Below the pieces are notes generated by a model. That model worked only from the letters and a program-made list of their open reading frames with translations. It searched no databases and had not been told where the DNA came from. From positions 8,666 to 72,665 of the forward strand of contig NZ_DIXC01000022.1 in assembly GCF_002435945.1 (NCBI RefSeq): a DNA stretch of 64,000 nucleotides. Direction: 5' to 3'. The translations under genes were made by a program, and so were the position numbers. Source of the DNA: Mesotoga sp. UBA6090. Its GTDB lineage: Bacteria; Thermotogota; Thermotogae; Petrotogales; Kosmotogaceae. Of the stretch, positions 8,295 through 18,358 are shown piece after piece; positions within the stretch are counted from its first letter, which is position 1, and every line of letters starts with the position of its first letter.

Positions 8295-8782
8295 CTTCTG
8301 GTATGTGCTTCTTCGGAATACTTCGCATAGTCATCGGGTCTTTCTTCCTTGAACTTCTTCTGTGAGAATCGCTTTGAGTCGAAGTTCTTCCAGAACACCC
8401 AATAGTTCTCGGTTGCTCCCACTTCTGCATCTCCGAGATGTTCTTTGAGTTTGTTCTTGCGAAGTTCGATTTCCTTTTCGAGTTCTTTTGCCTGATCTTC
8501 AAGGGCCTCAAGTTCCTGCACCAGAAGATCATCATCATGAGGAAGATCAAATGACTTTCTCATCGAATAAGGGAAAAGAATTTCAAGGGTATCCTTACAA
8601 TCTTCGGTTGCATCAGCCGATGGGGGCTTATCTCCAAGAACATTCTCTTTCCAGAATTTCTCTTCGCGTCGGACGATCTCCTCCGCGAGCTCCTCATCCA
8701 GTTCGAACCTCTTGTACTCGAACCTCTTCCCTCCGATCAGACCAGCAATGTAGCCCCAGGTCCTGCCGGTAACAAGTTTCAA
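8261..8782 (-). pseudogene. YqaJ-type phage exonuclease, C-terminal fragment
   Basis: 173 codons open from a TTG inside the CRISPR repeat at 8776-8805. The sequence GRTWGYIAGLIGGKRFEYKRFELDEELAEEIVRREEKFWKENV (seen as WGYIAGLIGG ... DEELAEEI ... FWKENVL) matches the end of the YqaJ viral recombinase fold, where the protein queries an enzyme-specific region before a helical tail (coiled region around residues 85-115). The N-terminal half with the nuclease metal-binding residues is absent, cut off exactly at the repeat. Such exonucleases resect double-strand ends for RecT, whose gene lies just downstream. The piece cannot be a working nuclease. Confidence 0.65.
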
Positions 8783-11700
8783 TTCCTCATAGGTAGTCTG
8801 GAAGCATACTGTCCTTCATAAGGTACAATAGACACTACAAGAGTTTCAATTCCTCATAGGTAGTCTGGAAGCCTTTTCTGTTTGAACTGTTCATGTAACC
8901 GAAACTGGGTTTCAATTCCTCATAGGTAGTCTGGAAGCGTCATTGTGCCTCCCTCCTCTTTTTCTCGATCCAGGCTTGTTTCAATTCCTCATAGGTAGTC
9001 TGGAAGCTTCCTACATGGTACGGCACAAAAACCGCCGCAACAAAGTTTCAATTCCTCATAGGTAGTCTGGAAGCCTTTTCTGTTTGAACTGTTCATGTAA
9101 CCGAAACTGGGTTTCAATTCCTCATAGGTAGTCTGGAAGCTCCTCTCTCAGAAACGCCAAGCGGCACATCAAACATGTTTCAATTCCTCATAGGTAGTCT
9201 GGAAGCCTTGGTGAGGCTCTCCCATTCCTTCGAGAACTGACGGTTTCAATTCCTCATAGGTAGTCTGGAAGCTCGCGGCGCCCGAGTTCAGGCCCGCAAC
9301 GGTCAGTTGTTTCAATTCCTCATAGGTAGTCTGGAAGCGGAAGATCTGTGTGACGTTTGTCTCCTGCGACCTTGGTTTCAATTCCTCATAGGTAGTCTGG
9401 AAGCATTCCAATTGCTGCCCTGTTGAAAGCAGGCTCCTTGTTTCAATTCCTCATAGGTAGTCTGGAAGCGATGTTGCTTTGTGGGCTAAGGACAATGTTT
9501 TGCCCAGTTTCAATTCCTCATAGGTAGTCTGGAAGCGGTTCTGGGCAGACATAGATATTCAGGACGGAGTACAGTTTCAATTCCTCATAGGTAGTCTGGA
9601 AGCGGTATGGGACACCGAGAAAGACGAACTCTCGGTAGTGTTTCAATTCCTCATAGGTAGTCTGGAAGCAGATGTCCTACTGGACAACATTTTTAGCATT
9701 TGAAGTTTCAATTCCTCATAGGTAGTCTGGAAGCCTCTCAAGAAGTGGGTCTATTCAGAGCTTGGTCTTGAGTTTCAATTCCTCATAGGTAGTCTGGAAG
9801 CTGGGCGGTACCATGTGGTTCGATGAGTTGGGGGTCCTAGTTTCAATTCCTCATAGGTAGTCTGGAAGCCCTGTTGCAACTATTGAGAAAGTTCTCAGAG
9901 TCATGTTTCAATTCCTCATAGGTAGTCTGGAAGCATCACAGTTGACATCAACGACGCCGATGTAGCAACCAAGTTTCAATTCCTCATAGGTAGTCTGGAA
10001 GCAGATGTCCTACTGGACAACATTTTTAGCATTTGAAGTTTCAATTCCTCATAGGTAGTCTGGAAGCCTAGTACGACGTTGTATGTTTTGTATAGCATTG
10101 TAGTTTCAATTCCTCATAGGTAGTCTGGAAGCTTCCATCCAGTCCAAGCGGAAATGCCTGACTGAGTATCGTTTCAATTCCTCATAGGTAGTCTGGAAGC
10201 GTACGACGCTCCGGAAAGCTCCAGAAATGTAGTGCTGTTTCAATTCCTCATAGGTAGTCTGGAAGCTGCATTGTACGACGTTGTATATTTTTTTTTGCAT
10301 TGTAGTTTCAATTCCTCATAGGTAGTCTGGAAGCTTCCTCTCTCAGAAACACCAAGCGGCACATCAAACATGTTTCAATTCCTCATAGGTAGTCTGGAAG
10401 CGTGTGCAATTGGTTTGATGAGAAGTGCACACTACCCAGTTTCAATTCCTCATAGGTAGTCTGGAAGCGATGAGAAGTGCACACTACCCAAGACTTCTAT
10501 GTATGTTTCAATTCCTCATAGGTAGTCTGGAAGCGAGCCTGCTTTCAACAGGGCAGCAATTTGTCAACGGTTTCAATTCCTCATAGGTAGTCTGGAAGCC
10601 GAGGATATTCACAGCTGGCATTATCAGGATTTTTGTTTCAATTCCTCATAGGTAGTCTGGAAGCTTCAATACTAACTACTTTTCGATCTATTACTATGAA
10701 GAGTTTCAATTCCTCATAGGTAGTCTGGAAGCGATTATTGAGTCTGAGTTGATGAAAATTTACTACTGTTTCAATTCCTCATAGGTAGTCTGGAAGCTTG
10801 AGTTTGTTTGATGGGACTGTTCGCGGTTCGGTGTTTCAATTCCTCATAGGTAGTCTGGAAGCCAGTTTGACCGTAGTAATGATTCTTAGCTCCTGAATCA
10901 GGTTTCAATTCCTCATAGGTAGTCTGGAAGCGATGTTATAGCATTGAGCAAGATGGAAAAGCTATTGTTTCAATTCCTCATAGGTAGTCTGGAAGCTTCA
11001 ATACTAACTACTTTTCGATCTATTACTATGAAGAGTTTCAATTCCTCATAGGTAGTCTGGAAGCAGTATATAGAATTACTCATTACTGAATGTTGATTAT
11101 GTTTCAATTCCTCATAGGTAGTCTGGAAGCCAGGATGAGACGCTTTCAGTTGATCAGTAAACCATTGTTTCAATTCCTCATAGGTAGTCTGGAAGCCCGA
11201 GTTCTCCAGGAGCTGATGATCCACCATGTCGGTTTCAATTCCTCATAGGTAGTCTGGAAGCGAGACTGAGAACCTTCTCGGAGTCACCCAGGCGTTGTTT
11301 CAATTCCTCATAGGTAGTCTGGAAGCCCATTCCACGCGAGATAGTTTGGGTCAGTCCCTGCACGTTTCAATTCCTCATAGGTAGTCTGGAAGCCTCTCAA
11401 GAAGTGGGTCTATTCAGAGCTTGGTCTTGAGTTTCAATTCCTCATAGGTAGTCTGGAAGCGGGTAGAAATCGCTGTCGTGCAGAGCAAGGAGTTCATCGA
11501 GTTTCAATTCCTCATAGGTAGTCTGGAAGCGAGAGGGAGTGCTGGTTGAATTGAACCAGCAAAAAGTTTCAATTCCTCATAGGTAGTCTGGAAGCACAAC
11601 GAAAAAACTTCATCCCCCTCCTCCACCAAAGTTTCAATTCCTCATAGGTAGTCTGGAAGCTTGCCGGTACAACATGGCTCATTGACTGGGTCAAAGTTTC

Positions 11701-14700
11701 AATTCCTCATAGGTAGTCTGGAAGCAGAGGGAGTGCTGGTTGAACTAAATCAGCAGAAAGTTTCAATTCCTCATAGGTAGTCTGGAAGCCACAGGAAGAA
11801 GCCAGAAACCTTTTTAATACCATTGGTTTCAATTCCTCATAGGTAGTCTGGAAGCCGGAATTCACAAATTTTGTACCGATTGGGAATACTTGTTTCAATT
11901 CCTCATAGGTAGTCTGGAAGCTGAACATCTTCAAGAACTTACCCCAGAAGAAGCCAGGTTTCAATTCCTCATAGGTAGTCTGGAAGCGAAGAAGAGGCAG
12001 AGGCAGAATAAGTACACTGGCAAGTTTCAATTCCTCATAGGTAGTCTGGAAGCGAATGTATTTTAATCTTATATCTTAACATTTCATAGTTTCAATTCCT
12101 CATAGGTAGTCTGGAAGCGCAATCATCAATGATGAAATATCATCATCATTGTGTGTGTTTCAATTCCTCATAGGTAGTCTGGAAGCGTCATCATCAATAT
12201 GGTTATAATAATCCTGATAAAGTTTCAATTCCTCATAGGTAGTCTGGAAGCCATACTTGGACGTAATAATCTTAACATCATCATACTCGTTTCAATTCCT
12301 CATAGGTAGTCTGGAAGCATTACCCGCAATGCATCCTCCCCGTCAAGGGAGTTTGGTTTCAATTCCTCATAGGTAGTCTGGAAGCAAACCCCTATCTTAA
12401 CCTTACTTTAAGATTTACTGGTTTCAATTCCTCATAGGTAGTCTGGAAGCGATGTATTCGTGGTAGTATATTCACATGGAACTGGTTTCAATTCCTCATA
12501 GGTAGTCTGGAAGCCCGACGTGCACGTCGTGAAAACACTTGCGCCTTGCGTGTTTCAATTCCTCATAGGTAGTCTGGAAGCGATGAGAAGTGTACAATAC
12601 CCAAGACTTCTATGTATGTTTCAATTCCTCATAGGTAGTCTGGAAGCTTCAACGAAGCAGTTTACAGGCTACGCAGAAAAGCGTTTCAATTCCTCATAGG
12701 TAGTCTGGAAGCTTCGGGGCCGTCTCTGTTGCTGCCATAATGAAAAGTTGTTTCAATTCCTCATAGGTAGTCTGGAAGCTAGTTGTTACCGGGGGTGGCC
12801 TGATCGTGGGCGTGTGTTTCAATTCCTCATAGGTAGTCTGGAAGCATGAGCTGGCATGGGGAGACTACCCAGAGAAGCTCGGTTTCAATTCCTCATAGGT
12901 AGTCTGGAAGCCTCCAATTGCTACACTTACTCCATTTCTTGTTGCTGGTTTCAATTCCTCATAGGTAGTCTGGAAGCGCAGCTATCCAGCCTGCATTGGA
13001 ATTGTAACCGCCGTGTTTCAATTCCTCATAGGTAGTCTGGAAGCCCTTGCCAGCATATGAAAGTGTTGCAGTGTTGCTCGGTTTCAATTCCTCATAGGTA
13101 GTCTGGAAGCGTTTTTCACTGCAAAGTGGCTTATGACTCCAATTGCTGTTTCAATTCCTCATAGGTAGTCTGGAAGCAGATTGCCGTGCCTGTGACCTTT
13201 GCAACATTGAGAAGTTTCAATTCCTCATAGGTAGTCTGGAAGCCGGCTCAAAGATTTAGCCGGGACGCTCAGAAAACTTAGTTTCAATTCCTCATAGGTA
13301 GTCTGGAAGCGTCATTGTGCCTCCCTCCTCTTTTTCTCGATCCAGGCTTGTTTCAATTCCTCATAGGTAGTCTGGAAGCCAGCTTCATCGAACTTCAAAC
13401 ATCGATGGGGAGGGCGTTTCAATTCCTCATAGGTAGTCTGGAAGCACGTGAACTGTACCATATGGGATGAGGTACAGAATAGTTTCAATTCCTCATAGGT
13501 AGTCTGGAAGCGATTGACTGGCGTAATACACCGTCAGTTATAGCATTGTTTCAATTCCTCATAGGTAGTCTGGAAGCCACTGAGCATGGCTTCCTTAATC
13601 AGACTAAAGTCTTTGTTTCAATTCCTCATAGGTAGTCTGGAAGCCTGAGCATGGCTTCCTTAATCAGACTAAAGTCTTTGTTTCAATTCCTCATAGGTAG
13701 TCTGGAAGCGGGAAGAAGTTTGAAAGATTTTTCGTTGATCAAAGAAGGTTTCAATTCCTCATAGGTAGTCTGGAAGCGGCATGAAAGTTCTATTCAACAA
13801 TGCCGGAACCAGGTTTCAATTCCTCATAGGTAGTCTGGAAGCGTTCGGTGACGTCAAGGCTTCATGGGAAGAACTCACGTTTCAATTCCTCATAGGTAGT
13901 CTGGAAGCCTTGTGCGTTAAAATCAGCATACTTGATAAGATATAAGTTTCAATTCCTCATAGGTAGTCTGGAAGCGTTGATTTGCTGTAAACCCTAGATC
14001 TTTGAGCGCCTGCTGTTTCAATTCCTCATAGGTAGTCTGGAAGCGAAGGAAATTGGTAAGGATTTATCCGAAGCAGAAAGAAAGTTTCAATTCCTCATAG
14101 GTAGTCTGGAAGCGCTAAAGGAACTGGAAGACGAGAGAGACAAACTTGTTTCAATTCCTCATAGGTAGTCTGGAAGCTGAGGACCTGTTGACATTGTTGA
14201 CAAGCGGCGAACTGTTTCAATTCCTCATAGGTAGTCTGGAAGCGCGAATTCCTTTTGAAAAACTTGTGGATTTATATCACTGTTTCAATTCCTCATAGGT
14301 AGTCTGGAAGCTACAGGAAAGTTTACCATCCGTGAGGCTCTAAACACGTTTCAATTCCTCATAGGTAGTCTGGAAGCGATAAAAATGGAGTTTAAGAACG
14401 GAAAGAACGTCGCAAGTTTCAATTCCTCATAGGTAGTCTGGAAGCCTTCACCATAGACGAATGGAAAGCGGTTTTAGGAAAGTTTCAATTCCTCATAGGT
14501 AGTCTGGAAGCCGGCGTATCACTACTGCGATGGCACAGTGAAGAGATAGTTTCAATTCCTCATAGGTAGTCTGGAAGCCCGACAGGGCTTGGCCTTTCAA
14601 CATTTTTCTCTGATGGGTTTCAATTCCTCATAGGTAGTCTGGAAGCGATCTGTGAACGTTCCGGCCTGGCCGAAAAAGGTCTGTTTCAATTCCTCATAGG

Positions 14701-16426
14701 TAGTCTGGAAGCCAAAAGTTCCTTTCGGGCCTCCTTCTCCATTGTCTGTTTCAATTCCTCATAGGTAGTCTGGAAGCGCTACCACCAGCCTCTCACTTAT
14801 AGAATTTTAGTAGTTTCAATTCCTCATAGGTAGTCTGGAAGCACGTTGAAAGCATTTGATATTACTTTCAGTATTTCCGTGTTTCAATTCCTCATAGGTA
14901 GTCTGGAAGCTTCAGAATAACCTTCGGGTATATCATCAGCATTAGGTTTCAATTCCTCATAGGTAGTCTGGAAGCCGAAGAGAAAAATTCATTCTAGCAT
15001 CTAGCATCAAAGTTTCAATTCCTCATAGGTAGTCTGGAAGCGCTACCACCAGCCTCTCACTTATAGAATTTTAGTAGTTTCAATTCCTCATAGGTAGTCT
15101 GGAAGCGACAAGATCTCATTGACGAGATGGACGACATTCTGGTTTCAATTCCTCATAGGTAGTCTGGAAGCGAGTCTGAGACTGACGAATAACACGAATT
15201 ACCAGGTTTCAATTCCTCATAGGTAGTCTGGAAGCTCTCGCTGTCCCTGACACCTAGCATTGCTTCTTTGATGTTTCAATTCCTCATAGGTAGTCTGGAA
15301 GCAAGTATCATACAAAAAGTACGGAAACCGTATATTAGTTTCAATTCCTCATAGGTAGTCTGGAAGCCCGTGTGTGCGCAAGCTAGGTGCGCATTACACT
15401 GTGGTTTCAATTCCTCATAGGTAGTCTGGAAGCTATGATACTTGAATAAAATAATTTTACAAAAATATAGTTTCAATTCCTCATAGGTAGTCTGGAAGCA
15501 GAGATATATTATATCTCTCTCCAAATGATGTCACCGTTTCAATTCCTCATAGGTAGTCTGGAAGCTGAGCCCTGAGCTGAGAGACGGAATAAGTCCCAAC
15601 GTGTTTCAATTCCTCATAGGTAGTCTGGAAGCGTCGAAGAGAAAAATTCATTCTAGCATCTAGCATCAAAGTTTCAATTCCTCATAGGTAGTCTGGAAGC
15701 ATAGTCGCACCAGAAAGAGATATATTATATCTCTCTCGTTTCAATTCCTCATAGGTAGTCTGGAAGCTTTTCATAATTAGACTTACTTTTGTAATTAAAA
15801 CCCTTGTTTCAATTCCTCATAGGTAGTCTGGAAGCGCGAGAAGCACTGGTCAATCGTACTCGGTTACATAGTTTCAATTCCTCATAGGTAGTCTGGAAGC
15901 GTATACTCGAAGAAAATTAGAGTACATGTATCTAGAGTGTTTCAATTCCTCATAGGTAGTCTGGAAGCATATCTAGACGTAATAACATTGACGTCGTATA
16001 GCTGTTTCAATTCCTCATAGGTAGTCTGGAAGCCTTCGGTGCGGGTCTCCTCGTTCTCCAACCGTTCTTGTTTCAATTCCTCATAGGTAGTCTGGAAGCC
16101 ACCGACTTGAAGGATATGACGGCCGAAAATCGGGGTTTCAATTCCTCATAGGTAGTCTGGAAGCGTCAGACTTTTCAAGCAGGATCTAGCCAGCACATCA
16201 GTTTCAATTCCTCATAGGTAGTCTGGAAGCCCACGTAATGCGCACCTAACTTTCTCACACACGGCGCGTTTCAATTCCTCATAGGTAGTCTGGAAGCAAA
16301 ATTGCTGGAATTTGCAGAAGCAGAAAAATCAGTTTCAATTCCTCATAGGTAGTCTGGAAGCTATAATATCATCTCTTTTCAACATGAAAGGCTCTTGTTT
16401 CAATTCCTCATAGGTAGTCTGGAAGC
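8776..16426 (-). CRISPR. CRISPR array, 116 repeats and 115 spacers
   Basis: I counted 116 copies of a 30-bp repeat at 64-70 bp intervals (mean 66.3), giving spacers of 34-40 nt. All repeats read appear identical. The plus-strand repeat begins GTTTCAATTCC and ends GGAAGC; the minus strand ends in ATTGAAAC, the usual 8-nt crRNA 5' handle of Cas6-processed type I-B and III systems. This, the promoter at the right end, and near-duplicate spacers that share their right ends all say the array is transcribed leftward, with the newest spacers near 16426. Six spacer pairs are exact duplicates and several others overlap or differ by few bases (see findings). The array is followed on its trailer side by a captured phage segment and one more repeat at 6785. 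Confidence 0.98.
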
Positions 16427-16593
16427 CCATTACTATATAGATTATATAGGATTTTCAGCATTTTGAGGCAACAAGAGTTCTTGCCTATTTTTCAAAGACC
16501 GTTTTTTCATCAGTTGCATAGAAAACCAAAGATCTAAATCATGGCGCTTCTGTCGATCCCCCGGTGTTTTCAATTTATCAGGGGTCGACGGAG
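16427..16593 (-). promoter_or_regulatory. CRISPR leader with array promoter
   Basis: AT-rich 167-bp stretch between the last cas2 codon and the first repeat. A minus-strand promoter is visible: -35 TTGCCT (16466-16471), 17-bp spacer, -10 TATATA (16443-16448), placing the transcript start about ten bases before the first repeat. The -35 lies in one arm of an inverted repeat (AGGCAA/TTGCCT, 16466-16486). A second imperfect inverted repeat (GTCGATCCCC ... GGGGTCGAC) lies near 16553-16590, close to the cas2 stop, and may end the cas transcript or serve spacer integration. Confidence 0.7.
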
Positions 16594-16863
16594 CTAAAGG
16601 ATTCCGTCGTCAGCCACTTGTTTCTTATCTATTCCGAGTATCTCGATGGTTAAATAATCTTCTGACCTTAGTTTGTAGATTCTCACCGAATCCTCTTCTT
16701 TGTTCATGATTTTCCCCAGTCGTTTCTTGAGTGTTTCGAGGCCTGCCTTTGTTAGTTCACCTTCAAATACTGAATTCTGAACCCAGTCTAGGTATTGCCT
16801 ACAGATTTTAAGGGCTTTGATCACCCGCTTTTCCCCAATATCGTAGACGAGAAGAATGAACAC
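16594..16863 (-). CDS. cas2: Cas2 adaptation protein
   Basis: 89 residues, the usual length. Starts MFILLVYDI with the conserved early aspartate (Asp8) at the end of the first beta strand, followed by a ferredoxin-like fold and the ending YLTIEILGID. Cas2 dimers bridge two Cas1 dimers to form the spacer integrase. The gene starts 3 bp after the cas1 stop and is the last gene of the I-B operon, followed directly by the leader. A broken copy of its last quarter lies at 5943-6012. Confidence 0.95.
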   Translation of the reverse strand: MFILLVYDIGEKRVIKALKICRQYLDWVQNSVFEGELTKAGLETLKKRLGKIMNKEEDSVRIYKLRSEDYLTIEILGIDKKQVADDGIL

Positions 16864-16866
16864 ATT

Positions 16867-17856
16867 CTATTCCTTCCAGGGTATGTATTCACGCTCGCCT
16901 GTTATCTGTTTTTCTATTTTGTAAAGCTCCAAGCGAATCAGATACCGGTACGATACATTTCTTTTCAGTCGCGAATGCTTTATCGTTGTTTTCAGTTTTT
17001 CATCGTATGCTCTCACAAAGATCTCTTTTCCTGAGTCGTTCATGTATATCCCTTCCAAATGCTTAGCGAAATGTTTCGCCTGGATTTGTTTCTTGTTTAT
17101 CATGGCGAATATCAGGCGATCTACAAGGACTGGCTTAAACACCTCGGCGACATCGAGATTCAAGGAAAAGCTGCGAAAATTCGTTGTGTGAAGGTATCCG
17201 ATTCTCGGATCGAGGTGAGTACGATAAATCTCTCCCAGAACGGTTGTATAAAGCATTGTGTTCCCGAAACTTATAAGAGCATTGAGTCTATTCAAGGGAG
17301 GTTGTCTGGTTCTTGAAACGAACTCAAAGCTAGAGTCATCTATTATGGTATCGAAACATTTGTAATAAAGGTCTCTGAAGTTCCCCTCTATTGCCATTGC
17401 TTCATCTATGGTCCCAGTGTCTTCAAGGCGTTCTTTCAGTGCGTTTAGCCCTGCTATTTCTCTTTCGAGATCCTTTCCGCGTCTGTTGTAGTATGACAAT
17501 ACACTCAGCATGTTTTGCATTGAGCCTTTCACAAACCTCTTTGCAAGATCCATGCGTTTCTTTCCATCATTGTAGAAATTGGCCTGTTGCAGTATCAGAA
17601 AGCCTGAATTCAGATGCTCTCTCGGATAGTAGGTTCCCGAATAGTAGTCATACCGATTGAAGAAATGAAGAGGAATCTGCTTTTGAGTAAGAAATTCTAG
17701 AACTCTCTTGTTAAGATCGATTTCTCCGAAAGCGCAGATTGAATCCGTCTGTTCGACGGGAAGATGAACCTTCTTTCCGTCTTCTTTTTCGAAGACTAGG
17801 GTATTGTTCATTCTCAAAAGCTTTCCCGAAGTGAAAAGGTACAGCATTCGCTTCAT
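16867..17856 (-). CDS. cas1: Cas1 integrase
   Basis: 329 residues from the ATG at 17856 (MKRMLYLFTSGKL), the normal Cas1 start; a longer frame upstream only overlaps cas4. The N-terminal beta domain is followed by the helical catalytic domain with EGNFRDLYYKCFD near residue 155, NALISFGNTMLYTTVLGEIYRTHLDPRIGYLH near 205-235 (seen as SFGNTMLY and LDPRIGYLH) and a DVAEVFKPVLVDR motif; the glutamate, histidine and aspartate of these blocks are the metal ligands. It joins new spacers at the leader end. It sits 4 bp after cas4 and 3 bp before cas2. Confidence 0.95.
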   Translation of the reverse strand: MKRMLYLFTSGKLLRMNNTLVFEKEDGKKVHLPVEQTDSICAFGEIDLNKRVLEFLTQKQIPLHFFNRYDYYSGTYYPREHLNSGFLILQQANFYNDGKKRMDLAKRFVKGSMQNMLSVLSYYNRRGKDLEREIAGLNALKERLEDTGTIDEAMAIEGNFRDLYYKCFDTIIDDSSFEFVSRTRQPPLNRLNALISFGNTMLYTTVLGEIYRTHLDPRIGYLHTTNFRSFSLNLDVAEVFKPVLVDRLIFAMINKKQIQAKHFAKHLEGIYMNDSGKEIFVRAYDEKLKTTIKHSRLKRNVSYRYLIRLELYKIEKQITGEREYIPWKE

Positions 17857-17860
17857 ATCA

Positions 17861-18358
17861 TCACACCCAACAATAAGTGTAGTAAGCGCAGTTCTTACAC
17901 TTGTTCTGTGCCCTTTCGATCTCTGGAATCGGGCCTTCAACGAGTTTCTGTATTTCTTCGCATAATTTCTTTATTCTGTCTTCTTCTTCTTCAGTCAAAG
18001 TAATTGTTATTTTCTTCTTCTCTTTCGGCACCAGCAGCTGTCCCTCGGCCTGAACTCCCATTTCCTTTAGCCTCAGAAGATAGAAGAGCAGCTGATCTCT
18101 CGCTCCTTCTAGTGAATACTTGGACTTCTTTATCTCGCTTACAATGGTTTTTCCCTTTTTCTCTTCGACCATGTCGAGTTTTATGTTCTCTATGGCGATG
18201 TCCTTTTCTCCTCTGTTTTCGTAAGATGTTTCATGGATGAGCCTACCAAGTGCAAGGTTCATATCTTCGCTTTCGGGAAATATTCTGTGGGCTACTAACC
18301 ATGCTTCCCTGGCACAGTAGGAATATGAAAGCACAAGGTAACCGGTAATATCTATCAA
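17861..18358 (-). CDS. cas4: Cas4 nuclease
   Basis: 165 residues. It has the Cas4 iron-sulfur cysteines: one near the N-terminus (Cys15 in SYSYCAREAW) and three at the end (KCKNCAYYTYC). The RecB-type nuclease core is seen in IENIKLDMVEEKKGKTIVSEIKKSK, with Asp, Glu and Lys of the metal site, and QLLFYLLRLKEMG after it. Cas4 trims pre-spacers and selects those with a correct PAM. The start is a TTG overlapping the cas3 stop by 4 bp. Near-duplicate spacers in the array share one end, as expected of PAM-guided trimming by this protein. Confidence 0.95.
   Translation of the reverse strand: MIDITGYLVLSYSYCAREAWLVAHRIFPESEDMNLALGRLIHETSYENRGEKDIAIENIKLDMVEEKKGKTIVSEIKKSKYSLEGARDQLLFYLLRLKEMGVQAEGQLLVPKEKKKITITLTEEEEDRIKKLCEEIQKLVEGPIPEIERAQNKCKNCAYYTYCWV

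Larger units (their letters stand above)
6815..8775. other. Phage-like DNA segment lying where a spacer should be
   Basis: 1961 bp bounded on both sides by perfect 30-bp CRISPR repeats with no partial repeat at either join. It carries a YqaJ-exonuclease 3' fragment, a small membrane protein gene and a 3'-clipped recT, all on the strand on which the array is transcribed. Both terminal genes are cut exactly at the repeat borders, so the DNA entered or was exchanged at repeat boundaries and did not land inside a repeat or a spacer. No transposase, integrase or terminal inverted repeat is present. Confidence 0.85.

Noticed and set aside
6815..8775. The phage-like segment as an insertion sequence or integrated prophage
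   Set aside because: No transposase, integrase, terminal inverted repeat or target duplication; borders fall exactly on CRISPR repeats.
9169..15524. Several 60-110 codon minus-strand frames within the CRISPR array that repeat FQTTYEELK or end in ASRLPMRN
   Set aside because: They are translations of the repeat joined to spacer sequence; no ribosome sites or independent coding pattern.
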